A stretch of DNA of 64,000 bases from Tubulanus polymorphus (GCF_964204645.1 NC_134025.1:16400001-16464000), one strand, 5' to 3'; numbered from the stretch's first letter, positions 44,390 to 55,983 are shown. Made by a program: numbers and translations. Notes: generated from the letters alone by a model not told the origin.

Positions 44390-44969
44390 ATAATAGGCCT
44401 CTAGACAAATAAATACCGGTACTGTGGTAGGCTTTTTTAGCTTCCACACTTCACAACCGAACCAACTGACCAACCAGTATATTTAGTCCCAGTACGCACC
44501 AACCGGCACACTGTTTGTCAACTGTGTGTACCGTAGTAGGCTATCGATAATCACCTGATACTTTGCTGTCGTTTGTTTTCTCTCTGAGACGAAGGTAATT
44601 CTAGTAGCCATCCGCGACTCAACGACCTTGATTTAAACTTGATCAATTCAAAATCTGTTTATTGACGCTTTTGGTAACATGAACTGATCAGCAATATACT
44701 TAAATGAAATAACCGGAATAACAGAAAATAAAAAATACTAAAGAGGTAACAAACAAATGCCTGTAAACCTGTCAGACACGCGAATGCCGGACTCGTAAAC
44801 TCTTGTAAACTCGTAAACTCGGCCCCGCTGAGCAATAAATTCATAAAATTGACTTTGAAATTGATTGTGGAGAAGAGAGGGAATTATTCGATAGCTCTTC
44901 CTCGAAAAGAAGAGAGAAATGTCGGAAAGAAAACACAACATGGCTACTAATTGAACGGAGCCAAATTTC

Positions 44970-45150
44970 CGATGTTTACGGCTCGACAGTGCCTTTATAA
45001 CGTGGATTTATCAAAATTCCCATGCAGTATCTGGAGATTGAAGTGAGCTGAAGGATATCATACGGATTGTATCTGCGATAGCGGTAAGGTAAGGAAGCCT
45101 TTACACTTTTAACAAAAACTGTGGAAAGGGGAAAAAAAAAATAAATATAG
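44970..45150 (+). repeat. Dispersed ~180-bp repeat, copy 1
   Basis: GATGTTTACGGCTCGACAGT to GTGGAAAGGGG matches 49607-49775 (GATGTTTACAGCCCGACAGT...). In both places it lies directly before a LINE fragment, so it may be the 5' untranslated part of that LINE. Confidence 0.6.
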
Positions 45151-45470
45151 CTGCAAAGCAGCGATAACCGGTTTTCTGCACAGTCTTAGAATCCCGTTCA
45201 ACGGTGGATTTCAACAAAGCATTTGATAAGGCTCAACATCAGCCACTACTAAACAGGCTATTAGGAAACAGTATCAATGATAGGTCGCCCAAATGGCTCA
45301 GCAGTTATCTCTGAACGGAAACTTGTAACCGAAGTCAACAGAACGCCTCATCTTGGAATGAGACGGTCTAACTAGTGGAGTCACGCAAGGTAGTATCCTA
45401 AGTCGTCTTCTGTTTAATGTCCTGACAAATGACATAGACAGTAATCCAAAATATACCAGACCGAGTAAAT
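45147..45470 (+). pseudogene. Non-LTR reverse transcriptase fragment
   Basis: Words VDFNKAFDKAQHQPLLNRL (RT motif region A) and, after frame breaks and stops, SGVTQGSI (motif B) are readable. It is a decayed LINE RT; the YxDD motif is not found. Same family as 40266. Confidence 0.65.
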
Positions 45471-45522
45471 TTCCAAAACGACCTTAACACAGTGTTCGAC
45501 CAAAAAACTTAATGTTCGGACA

Positions 45523-45847
45523 AAACCACGGGCGACAAAACCAAAATTATGAATTGTCGCGGGTGACAAAACCAAAATATTGAATTGTCACGGGCGACAA
45601 AACAAAAATAATGAATCGTCGCGGGCGATCAAACCAAAATAATGAATTGTCGCGGGCGATAAAACCACAATAATGAATTGTCGCGGACGTTAAAACCAAA
45701 ATATTGAATTGTCGCGGGCGATAAAACCAAAATAATGTATTGTCGGGAACGACAAAAACAAAATATTGAATTGTTTCCTGCCACGAAACCAAAATAATGA
45801 ATTGTTAATGAATGTTAAATAATGAATCGCGGGCGACAAAACCAAAC
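45523..45847. repeat. 31-bp minisatellite array 2
   Basis: About ten units of the same 31-bp sequence, more diverged; ends next to CTAGGGGTCCAGGGACACCA, the end of repeat copy f. Confidence 0.85.
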
Positions 45848-46549
45848 TAGGGGTCCAGGGACACCATGCTCACTTGGGAAGTGGTTTAAAATGCTCAACA
45901 ATCTAACAATTTCAATACATAACGCCCTCTAGTGACCATATACAAAAACCAATGACCTTGAAACCCACCACAATCATAGAACATGTGAGCAGCTATGATT
46001 TTGTAATTGATTGTGATAACAAAATATGCCTCGTTACCAATTTAATATGGAAATACTAAGTTATTCTACTATTCAACGCCCCCTGGTGACCATATGCAAA
46101 ACCCAATGACCTTAAAACTCACCACAATCGTAGTACATGTCATGAAATACAATTTGCAATTGATCATAGTAACAAAATATGCCTAGGTTCCAATCAAATA
46201 AGGAAATACTAAGCCATTCTACTATTCAACGCCCCCTGGTGACTATATGGAATAACTAATGTCCTTAAAAACTCACCACAATCATAGACGATGACATGAA
46301 CTACAACTTTGCAATGGATCATGGTAACAAACTATGCCTAGGTACCAATCTAATAAGGAAAAACTACGCTTTTCTACTATTCAACGCCCCCTGGTGACTA
46401 TATGGAATAACTAATGTCCTTAAAAACTCACCACAATCATAGACAATGTCATGAACTACAACTTTGCAATTGATCATGGTAACAAAATATGCCTTGGTAC
46501 AAATATAATATAGCAATACTAAGTTATTGTATTATTCAACGCCCCCTGA
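45848..46549 (-). mobile_element. 'AGCCCACTTGGG' repeat family, copy f (duplicate of copy e)
   Basis: Nearly identical to 41657-42342, with single-base differences, plus the family end CTAGGGGTCCAGGGACACCA that copy e lacks. Stops within the last tandem unit at ...CCCCTGATGG and continues straight into minisatellite. Part of a recent segmental duplication. Confidence 0.85.
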
Positions 46550-48745
46550 TGGCGACAAAACCAAAAAAAAAATTGTCGCAGGCGACAAAAACAAAATATA
46601 AAACCAAAATAATGGATTGTCAAAACCAAAAAGAAGAATTGTGGCGGGCGACAAAACCGAAATAATGAATTGTCGCTGGAGATAAAACCAAAGTAATGAA
46701 TTGTCGTGGGCGATAAAACCAAAATGGTAAATTGTCCAGGCGACAAAACCAAAATGGTGAATTGTCGCGGGCGACAAAACCAAAAAAAGAATTGTCAGGG
46801 CGACAAAACCAAAATAATGAATTGTCGCAGGCGATAAAACCAAAATAATGAATTGTCGCGGGCGACAAAACCAAAATGGTGATTTGTCGCGGGCGACAAA
46901 ACCAAAATAATGAATTGTCGCGGGCGATAAAACTGTAATAATGAATTGTCGCGGGCGATAAAACCAAAATAATGTATTGTCTCAGGCGACAAAACCAAAA
47001 CAATGAATTATCGCGGGCGATAAAACCAAAATATTGAACTGTCGCAGGCGATAAAACAAAAATATTGAATTGTCGCGGGTGACAAAACCAAAATATTGAA
47101 TTGTCGCGGGCGACAAAACCAAAAAAAGAATTGTCAGGGCGACAAAACCAAAATAATGAATTGTCGCAGGCGATAAAACCAAAATAATGAATTGTCGCAG
47201 GCGACAAAACCAAAATGGTGAATTGTCGCGGGCGACAAAACCAAAATGGTGAATTGTCGCGGGCGACAAAACCAAAATGGTGATTTGTCGCGGGCGACAA
47301 AACCAAAAAAATGAATTGTCGCGGGCGACAAAACCAAAAAAATGAATTGTCGCGGGCGACAAAACCAAAATGGTGATTTGTCGCGGGCGACAAAACCAAA
47401 ATAATGAATTGTCGCGGGTGATAAAACTGTAATAATGAATTGTCGCGGGCGATAAAACCAAAATAATGAATTGTCTCAGGCGACAAAACCAAAACAATGA
47501 ATTATCGCGGGCGATAAAACCAAAATATTGAACTGTCGCAGGCGATAAAACAAAAATATTGAATTGTCGCGGGTGACAAAACCAAAATATTGAATTGTCG
47601 CGGGCGACAAAACCAAAAAAAGAATTGTCAGGGCGACAAAACCAAAATAATGAATTGTCGCAGGCGATAAAACCAAAATAATGAATTGTCGCAGGCGACA
47701 AAACCAAAATGGTGAATTGTCGCGGGCGACAAAACCAAAATGGTGAATTGTCGCGGGCGACAAAACCAAAATGGTGAATTGTCGCGGGCGACAAAACCAA
47801 AATGGTGATTTGTCGCGGGCGACAAAACCAAAAAAATGAATTGTCGCGGGCGACAAAACCAAAATGGTGATTTGTCGCGGGCGACAAAACCAAAATAATG
47901 AATTGTCGCGGGTGATAAAACTGTAATAATGAATTGTCGCGGGCGATAAAACCAAAATAATGAATTGTCTCAGGCGACAAAACCAAAACAATGAATTATC
48001 GCGGGCGATAAAACCAAAATATTGAACTGTCGCAGGCGATAAAACAAAAATATTGAATTGTCGCGGGTGACAAAACCAAAATATTGAATTGTCGCGGGCG
48101 ACAAAACCAAAAAAAGAATTGTCAGGGCGACAAAACCAAAATAATGAATTGTCGCAGGCGATAAAACCAAAATAATGAATTGTCGCAGGCGACAAAACCA
48201 AAATGGTGAATTGTCGCGGGCGACAAAACCAAAATGGTGAATTGTCGTGGGCGACAAAACCAAAATGGTGATTTGTCGCGGGCGACAAAACCAAAAAAAT
48301 GAATTGTCGCGGGCGACAAAACCAAAATGGTGATTTGTCGCGGGCGACAAAACCAAAATAATGAATTGTCGCGGGTGATAAAACTGTAATAATGAATTGT
48401 CGCGGGCGATAAAACCAAAATAATGAATTGTCTCAGGCGACAAAACCAAAGCAATGAATTATCGCGGGCAATAAAACCAAAATATTGAACTGTCGCAGGC
48501 GATAAAACCAAAATATTGAATTGTCGCGGGCGACAAAACCAAAATATTGAATTGTCTCGGGCGACAAAACCAAACTAATGAATTGTTGCAAGCGATAAAA
48601 CCAAAATAATGAATGGTTGCAAGCGATAAAACCAAAATAATGAATTGTCGCGGGCGATAAAACCAAAATAATGAATTGTCGCGTGTGACAAAACCAAAAT
48701 AATGAATTGTCGCGGGCGACAAAATCAAAATCATTGTTTTCTCGC
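46550..48745. repeat. 31-bp minisatellite array 3 with higher-order repeat
   Basis: About 70 units. A marker variant CTCAGGCGAC recurs at 46981, 47475, 47969 and 48432, giving higher-order periods of 494, 494 and 463 bp (16, 16 and 15 units). The first ~500 bp match array 1. Minus-strand frames up to 334 codons exist in all three frames and are artefacts. Confidence 0.9.
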
Positions 48746-48769
48746 GTTATTTTAGTTTTGTCATTTTGT

Positions 48770-49600
48770 CGTAATGTCGCCCTCATTTGCATATTCGTGT
48801 TTTTTTATCTCATCAGCCACCATACTAAAGCCTTAAGGTCGCGTAAAACTCGATAAACACTTCAAGCGACACAGCGAACGGTCTCCTTTCCCCCACAGCG
48901 AACGCTTACTCCGAATGTCAAGTGTGAGTCCAGCATACGGATAGGAGTGTGTTATATACTTGTATTTAGTAAATACCTTGTGGATTTGACAATGATCGGT
49001 ATGTACCGTAGGAAATATAGAGTATTGATGGTATTGATATAGAGGTTGAAGCCCACGGCCGAATAAAGTAATATATTTTTTTTATTTTGATACCTCGTCG
49101 ACATAACAGCTTTTCTCCGCTATATCTCTTCGGTGTGTTTAGTTTAGGCCTACGACTCCCCGGTACACTTATGATTTATCTTAGTAAATACACGGTTAAT
49201 TTGGTAAAGAAAAATACGTATTGCTAAACTATCTGCTTGACGCCCGCAGCCAAATCACTGGTAGTTATAAATTAATTTGCACTCGATTTGATTCTCATGA
49301 TGAGGAGAAACTCGCAGCTGATCCCCGGAACGACGATGAAGTGACACACGTCGATTTGTCGATGTTTACGGCTCGACAGTGCTTTTAAAATCTAAAGTAG
49401 TAAATTTCCTGTGTATCGGTAATATGATTTGATGAGGAAATTGGGCTATTGTAAAAATTAGTTTTTAAAAACCGCGACAGAATGTGCAATCTTTGGGTAA
49501 TAAATTTGTTAATTTATGCTTGAATTGATAATCGACGTGACAAGAAACGTGCGGTAGATTTCGGAAAGAGGACTTAGAAAAACATGTCAGCTCTTTGAAT
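48770..49600. other. Intergenic, no supported gene
   Basis: A first copy of GATGTTTACGGCTCGACAGT is at 49353, part of the repeat at 44970 and 49607. Nothing else supported. Confidence 0.35.
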
Positions 49601-49606
49601 GGGGCT

Positions 49607-49767
49607 CAATTTTCGATGTTTACAGCCCGACAGTGCTTTTGTAACGTTGATTCTTCAAAATTCGCACGGAGTATTTGTGGATTGAAGTGAGCTGAATGAT
49701 ATCAGACGGATTGTATCGGCAACAGCGGTAATGTAAAAAAGCCTTTGACAAAAAAAGTGTGGAAAAA

Positions 49768-49775
<8 letters not shown>
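49607..49775 (+). repeat. Dispersed ~180-bp repeat, copy 2
   Basis: Matches 44970-45150, including GAAGTGAGCTGAA.GATATCA; followed by an (AAT)n run at 49767-49799. Confidence 0.6.
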
Positions 49776-49799
<24 letters not shown>

Positions 49800-49910
49800 G
49801 AAACACGCGAATCTCAATAGGGTTTTCTGTGATGTAACAGAAAACCCTAATAATCACGCAAATTTCAATAGGGTTTTCTGTGAAGAAACAGAAAACCCTA
49901 ATAAATCTGC
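49800..49910. repeat. Two tandem palindromes (AGGGTTTTCTGT)
   Basis: AGGGTTTTCTGT and its complement pair around a 6-nt loop at 49819-49848 and again at 49870-49899. Period about 51 bp. Through symmetry, both strands encode RVFC..TENP. Confidence 0.8.
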
Positions 49911-49911
49911 A

Positions 49912-50640
49912 GGAACAGGTGGTATGAAACACGAGGTATTTATCGCTGTTGGCAATGCAATTGTTACTCAACTCACTATTTTTTCAAATATTATATTAGA
50001 TAGTGGATGCTATCCCCAATCATGGAGCACGGGCTACTTAGTTTTACTACACATGGGTGGTTCAAACAATTCAGCAATCAATTACAGGGGCATAACCATC
50101 CTGTCAGTATTCGCCAAACTCTTCTCAATAATTTTGAACACTAGATTAACATGGTGTGAGGCATACTCTGGCTTTAGGCCAACTTATAGTACAACAGACC
50201 ATATATTTGAATTCGGTCATAAATCACCTAACAAGAACTGCAAACTATACGCGGCCTTCATTGATTTTTCGAAGGCGTTTGATTTGGTTGACCGCTCGCT
50301 ATTACTACAACAACTCTCTGTGAGTGGGATCACGGTAAAATATTATGTATTATCAAGTCTTTGTATATGTCCACAAAATCAAGTGTAAGACACCAAAACC
50401 ATTACTCTGATTATTTCATTTGGGGCACAGGGGTCAGACAGGGTAAATTTCTATCACCTTTACTTTTTATACTTTTAAGTCTCTTTATCAATGATATGGA
50501 AAGCTGTGTGAAGTTTCGAAAGTATGAAGGAATTGATATGGGAACTCTGAAGCTATTATTATTATATTATATGCTGATGACACGGTAGTGCTGACAGATT
50601 CTCTTGACTCGTGGCGCTCGATAATGTTTATATCTACTGT
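49912..50640 (+). pseudogene. Non-LTR retrotransposon reverse transcriptase, frameshifted
   Basis: Frame 1 (to 50388) reads through PQSWSTGYLVLLHMGGSNNS, NYRGITILSVFAKLFS, a GFRPTYSTTDHIF segment and AAFIDFSKAFDLVD (motif A). Frame 2 continues with GTGVRQGKFLSPLLF (motif B), and a third frame holds YADD-like remains near 50570. These are LINE RT motifs in correct order. Endonuclease and C-terminus are missing; frame breaks near 50350 and 50560. Confidence 0.8.
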
Positions 50641-50697
50641 GAAACAAAACATATTAAGATAAATTATGATTAAACAAAAATAGTGATATTTAGGAAA

Positions 50698-51160
50698 TTA
50701 TTCGTCCCCTAGGGGCTGCCCTGTGGGTGGAGTTTCTATTTCTTCAAATCGCTAGTAGTTCTACAGTTTTAATCAGATCAATTCCAAATTTGGTATGAAT
50801 GTTTCATGGACCAAGGCCTATGAAGTTATAGAGCCATTTTTTGGATTCGTCCCCCAGGGGGCACCTGGGGGAGTTTCTATTTATTCAAATTGCTACTAGT
50901 CCTACAGTTTTAACCAGATCAATTCCAAATTTAGTATGAATGTTCTATGGACCAAGGCCTATAAAGTACTCGAGCCATTTTTTTATTCATCCACCAGGGG
51001 GCGCCCCTGGAGATGGAGATTCTATTTCTTCAAAATTGCTATTAGTCCTACAGTTTTAACCAGATCAAGTCCAAATTTGGTATGAATGTTCTATGGACCA
51101 ATACCTACAAAGTACAAAGCCCTTTTTGGATATGGCCACAAGGGGGCACCCCCTAGGTAT
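50698..51160 (+). repeat. ~143-bp tandem repeat, three copies and a part
   Basis: Each unit has TCTATTTCTTCAAAT, CCTACAGTTTTAACCAGATC, AATTTGGTATGAATGTT and ends in CC[AC]CCAGGGGGC. Period marks at about 50703, 50846, 50990 and 51131. A perfect CTCF-like word CCACCAGGGGGCG is at 50991. Confidence 0.8.
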
Positions 51161-51204
51161 GCAGCTTCCGTTTCTTCGAATCACACAGCAGAGCTATATA
51201 AGCC

Positions 51205-51478
51205 GATAGGCGCCTTGTTGAAGTTTTCGAGGAAAATTTTGAAGACGCTTTTATCTATTACTTGATCTTTTAGATATATTTGTACCTCCCAAGGGTCCAT
51301 CAATATGAGAAAAATTTGGTCGATCGGACTCAAGATCCCCGTCATGTGACCATTTTTGTGCCCTAAAATGTCAATTTTGGCCTGAATTCCGAGTCCTAAT
51401 GGTTTGCAATTTTTCATCGCAATTAGTGATGAGTATTCTTTGAAAAGAGATCTTTTATACCTGAGACAGGTATTTTTA
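51205..51478 (+). mobile_element. 'AGCCCACTTGGG' repeat family, copy g (internal part)
   Basis: GAAAATTTTGAAGACGCTTT, ATTTTGGCCTGAATTCCGAG and GAGACAGGTATTTTTA follow the order of 37220-37430. Continues directly from the 143-bp tandem repeat. Confidence 0.65.
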
Positions 51479-52159
51479 GGCCAGCTGTAGGCTGAGCCTA
51501 TTACTATAGAAATGGAGCAAATTTAAATGACATGGTTTCCAAAGCAAAGGCTCTTTGAATGTGCAACTCAGCATATATTCATACAGATTATTAATGCATT
51601 AACCATTCTCCAAACTCTACGTAGCTAAATTTTGAAAGAGGGCCTCGTTAAAATTTATATGAGCTTTTTTCACGAATATCCGATCGCAAAAATATTTGTT
51701 TTGAAAAGCCAATCAGAAAGCAAAGACTCCTCTATGATTGGCTTAGCCGCAGAAATCAGCAGGTGTTCACATGAACCCGCGGTATCGTCTACGGTTTTAC
51801 TTCCGGGTTTTATTTTAAGATCTAGAATTGTATTTCAAGATCGATTTCTGTGAAAGCTTTTAGTTGATTTGGTTTTTGGGAGGAATATTTTTATTAGCAC
51901 TACAGAAAATATCATTGACCATTGTGCAAAGTCCAGGAAAAATTGCTTTTCTCAAATCGGATAGATGACCTTGATATGCTAATTAGCCATGTGCTCAAAC
52001 TACAAATTCAATCAAATTTTATTCTGTAAAAAATATCCAAAAATCCAATTCAATTTTACTTTATTGAACAAATAAAAAACATCAAATCCAATTGAATTTT
52101 GTTTTATTGAGCAAATTTCAGAAAATTCTACTCCGCATTAAAATCAATAAGACCAAGGG

Positions 52160-52368
52160 AAAAGATTTATCTGAGGTATTTGTTCCTGCCAGATCCAGTC
52201 GCTGTCTGTGCTACTTTTGTATTCTACGATTGTATTGTGTAAATTATTAAATGAGTTGACTCTGAGCTGGGAGTGTATTTTGACAAATTTAACCCACAGA
52301 ATGCATCATCATTTGCCATTTTATGAAAAGCTGACAGGCTGGCCATAGTGCCCCTTGGGGCTCTTGTT
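52160..52368 (+). repeat. Dispersed repeat ending in hairpin plus CTCTTGTT, copy 1
   Basis: ATTTATCTGAGGTATTTGTT to GCCCCTTGGGGCTCTTGTT. Copy 2 is at 57826-57998. The previous ~650 bp (51480-52160) hold no gene I can support. Confidence 0.6.
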
Positions 52369-53760
52369 GATCAGCCAATTATGACGCAATTGGCGGCCAT
52401 CTTGGTATCATCAGTACTCATTCGTAGGTGGAAAAAAGTACTTCCACATTATATTGATACCTAAGCATATTTTCTTACCACAATTAATTGGAAAGTTGTA
52501 GCTCATAACGTGTTCTATGATTGTAGTGAGTTTCAAGGTCATTGGTTTTTGTTTATGGTCACCAGGGGGCATTGAACAATGCAATAACTTAGTATTTCTA
52601 TATTATTTTTGTACCTATTCATATTTTGTTACCACAATCAATTGAAAAGTTATAGCTCATGACATGTTCAATGATAAAAAGTAGAATAGCTTAGTATTTC
52701 CTTATTATATTGGTACCTAGACATATTTTGTTACCATGATCAATTGCAAAGTTGTAGCTCATAACAGTTGTAGCTCATGTTCTATGAATCAAGTGAGTTT
52801 CGCGGTCATTGGGCTTTGCATATGGTCACCAGGGACGTTGAATAACTAGAATAACTTAGTATTTCCCTATTATGTTGGTAACTAGGCATAGTTTGTTACC
52901 GCAATCAATTACAAAATCGTAGCTGATGTTCTATGATTGTGGTGAGTTTCAAGGTCATTGGTCTTGTAAATGGCCACCATGGGGTGTTGAACAATTCAAT
53001 AACTTAGTATTTCCATATTATATTCGCACCTATGCATATTTTGTTATCAATTGGAAAGTTCTAGCTCATGACATGGTCTATAATTGTGGTCAGGTTCAAG
53101 GTAATTGGTTTTTGTATTTGGCCACCAGGGGGCGTTGAACAATACAATAACATAAGTATTCCCTTATTATATTGGCACCTAGGCATATTTTGTTTCCGTG
53201 ATCAATTGAAAAGTTGTTGTTCATGACATGTTCTATGATTATGGTTAGTTTGCAAAGTCATTGGGCTTTGCATATGGTCACCAGGGGGGGGGCGTTGTAT
53301 AGTAGAATAACTTAGAATTTCCATATTATAGTGGAAACTTGGCATATTTTGTTAGCACAATCGTTTTAAAATCGTAGCTGCTGACATGTTCTACAATTGT
53401 GGTGAGTTTCAAGGGTATTGGGTGGGGGGATGATGAATATTGAAATTGTTAGATTGTTGAGCATTTGAAACCACATCCAAGTGGGCATGGTGTCCCTAGA
53501 CCCCTAGTTTTATTAGTATTGATTCCCAGGCATATTTTATTACCACAATGAATTGCTCAATTGTAGTTTGTGACATGTTCTATGATTGTAGTGAGTTCCA
53601 AGGTCATTAATAGTTTGTATATAGTCACCAGGGGCGGTTGAATTACAGAATAGCTTAATATTTTCATATTTCATAGGTGCATATTTTGATATCACGATCG
53701 ATTGCAAAATTGTAGCTCATGACATGTAGTTGAATGACTTTGGTAGTATTTTCATATTTG
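52369..53760 (+). mobile_element. 'AGCCCACTTGGG' repeat family, copies h and i (tandem-unit part)
   Basis: Starts at ATCAGCCAATTATGACGCAA and runs through seven or more decayed ~155-bp units to CCCCTAGTTTT (53510), then further partial units. CTCF-like words at 52559 and 53122 (CCACCAGGGGGCG) and weaker ones at 52822, 53279 and 53628. Confidence 0.7.
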
Positions 53761-53971
53761 GTAGAATGGTGGAATGATTGACCAGTGACTTGAGTTACTC
53801 CTTTTTCAATATCAATTCGAGGATTTTGAACTACATCTTACTGTCCCCTTAACTCAATTATTCCATTTCGCTTAGTTATTTAGTTTCATAACATAGTTTT
53901 CCTCTCTTTTTAGATAAACTTGGAATGACATATCACAAACTATTGTGTATTTGAATTAAACTGATTAACAG

Positions 53972-54331
53972 ACCAATGCATCATCATGAGGGCCAACTAC
54001 AGATGAATGCCCAGGATACATCTGTGGATTGCAGCAAAGATAATGAACCAATGCGACAGTCAATGATCAAAATGGAAATGACACATTGCAAGAACCGTCG
54101 AACGAATTCTGCAGCTAACGTTCAAACTATTGAGCCCGATAATATTTCAGGGAGTAATTCACAATCATGGGCTGATTTTCGTGCATCCATTCAACCATTG
54201 GATAAAAATTTTGAAGCCCGATATGCTATGACTCGTGGAAGGACTCCAATTAAAGCATCTATTCAAAGTAAAGTCTATAACTTCTTGGAACGTCCAACTG
54301 GATGGAAATGCTTCATATACCATTTTACTGT
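53972..54331 (+). CDS. KCNQ: KCNQ1-like (Kv7) potassium channel, exon with N-terminus and start of S1
   Basis: Voltage-gated K+ channel subunit of the plasma membrane. An ATG at 53976 lies 4 bp after a possible acceptor (GATTAACAG). The first ~90 residues are a polar, probably cytoplasmic N-terminus. Then comes KVYNFLERPTGWKCFIYHF, the strongly conserved sequence just before and into the first membrane helix of Kv7 channels, closest to the KCNQ1 type. At 54331 the similarity stops at a good donor (ACTGT|GTACGT), a phase-2 junction. The next exons are not seen in the following 9.7 kb, so they lie beyond a long intron or on the far side of the window. It is the only clear host gene here. The partial symbol is by family only. 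Confidence 0.85.
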
Positions 54332-54359
54332 GTACGTATGTTTTACTGTGAGCATGGCA

Positions 54360-54663
54360 ACATTTAGTATTTTCATATTTCATAGGTGCATATTTTTCAC
54401 AATCGATTGCAAAATTTAGCTCATGACATATAGTTGAATGACTTCGGTAGTATTTTCATATTTCGTTATTTTTAAGCACACTCAAATGCAATTTCAGTAG
54501 CCTGTAATTTCACTACTAGTGGGTGAATTGAGCCGATTAACCAAAAATATATTTCGTAATTTGTTTTTCTTTATGTTGCGCAAAGTTAAAAGTCGTTGGT
54601 TTCATATTTTTTGAGAAATTTACCAAAAAGGATGAAAAATTCGATTTATTTGAGCACGTTTTT
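54360..54663. other. Intron-like sequence with repeat remnant
   Basis: TAGTATTTTCATATTTCATAGGTGCATATT near 54366 repeats words at 53658-53690, showing that the exon sits inside duplicated repeat sequence. No gene. Confidence 0.45.
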
Positions 54664-54761
54664 AGCCCACTTGGGACTTTAGTCCCAGCGGGCTATTGCA
54701 TTCACTTTTCGTCCGTCCTCCTTCCGTAGATGGAATCAAGTTATTTTGGGAAGTTTTGAAG
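54664..54761 (+). mobile_element. 'AGCCCACTTGGG' repeat family, copy j (5' end only)
   Basis: AGCCCACTTGGGACTTTAGT to GGGAAGTTTTGAAG, cut off where the GC-richer virus-like block begins. Confidence 0.75.
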
Positions 54762-54822
54762 AAATTTGCTCTGGGACAAAACTTGTTTGTGGGAAGCGTA
54801 CGAGGAGTGGATCCAAAAACAA

Positions 54823-55972
54823 ATGGACGAGTTCGATGTTTCCGACTCTTGCAGAAATTCCTGGCTTAGGTATAGACAAGGGTGGAATTCAACGTTAATT
54901 CGTTAGACTGGGACGTGGAGCCACAAGAAGACGCCATAGGCGAGCTCATTCCCATGGAATACCTGGGAGAAAAAGACGGCATCATCGACTCGCTGCTTGG
55001 TAAATTCGGCGGTAACTAAGACGACATGGAGCGAGTCTTGATGCGCCTGCAACTCCGAAAACAAGACGATAACTGGTTCTTTCATACGGAACTGAACGGC
55101 GGTCTAGTATTGGCGCATAGCACCATCGCGAAAGCGAAAGGTGGAGCTGAGTTTTTCCATGCTCTGGCCCAGGCCGACCGGCGAGGACGGAACACGTCCC
55201 CCTTGGAACCTTCTATCGCGGATTGTTTGTTGGTGGATAACGAGTTGAGTTTGCAGCAGGAAATAGAGCACATCACCAATGACGACAGGGCTCCGCTGAG
55301 ACTCGAGAACTGACGCAAACTCCGCGGGGTAGCTACTACTTGTCTAAGTCCAGCAAAATTAAGTCAGCAGCTGTAAACGTGGAATGGGCCCAACGAGAAC
55401 TAGAAACGGCTCAGAAAGAGCGCGATGACGCAGTGTCGGAACAGGACATCCGATACTGGGACGACGAAGTAGAAAGGTTTGAAGCCAAGGAAGCAATATA
55501 CAAGCGTACTTACAAGGCTTTACGACAGGGTGAGACTTCTCAGATCAAGAGGTTGAAAAGGCTTCTGAAGAATGAAAATAATCAGCCCCTCGGTGTAAAG
55601 ATCCAGGAGTTGTTCAAACAGGAAGGGATCATGTTGGTGAGCGTTGTCATGGTAGTCGTTTTGACGATCACGAATATCGGGCTCGCAATCGCAAACGGGC
55701 TCAAAAGCGTAGTTACACCCAGTCCGCCGGTTGGACCGGGAAAGGAACCCAAGTCCAGGATTCGAGAAGCTCTGAAAAAGTTAGTGGCTTTTCTTAACTT
55801 GGTCGCAGGGAAAGGAGCTGCCGTGTTGCTGGGTGTGATCAGAACGGTGGTTAGCTTCTTGTTGAGGAAAGCTGGAGAAATAGTCGGATTTGTGGCCGAG
55901 CACTTGGTGCTGTTGTTTATCGCTGCAATCGGTCTGGCTTTCCAAGTCCTGACCAAGAAATTCTTGTGTTAG
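54823..55972 (+). pseudogene. Large helical membrane protein of the second element, broken
   Basis: Starts MDEFDVSDSCRNSWLRYRQG, shifts frame near 54895, has a TAA at 55017-55019, then a clean stretch to TGA 55311-55313 (containing DNWFFHTELNGGLVLAHSTI and NTSPLEPSIADCLLVDNELS). It shifts frame again into a 210-codon block that is open upstream of its first codons. That block has a coiled coil (WAQRELETAQKERDDA), a membrane helix (SVVMVVVLTITNIGLAIANG), the linker TPSPPVGPGKEP and two or more hydrophobic amphipathic helices to LTKKFLC. I read it as one gene of about 380 codons. No function known; a virion membrane or release role is conceivable. Confidence 0.55.
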
Positions 55973-55983
55973 ATATAGGAAGG

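Noticed and set aside
43050-48745. CRISPR-like appearance (regular palindromic repeats)
   Set aside because: Units follow each other directly without unique spacers, the genome is eukaryotic, and no cas genes exist nearby.
43128-48792. Many overlapping minus-strand ORFs up to 334 aa (FGFVARDNSLFWF repeats)
   Set aside because: They arise from a 31-bp unit with no stop in any minus-strand frame; all three frames are open alike, so there is no sign of coding selection.
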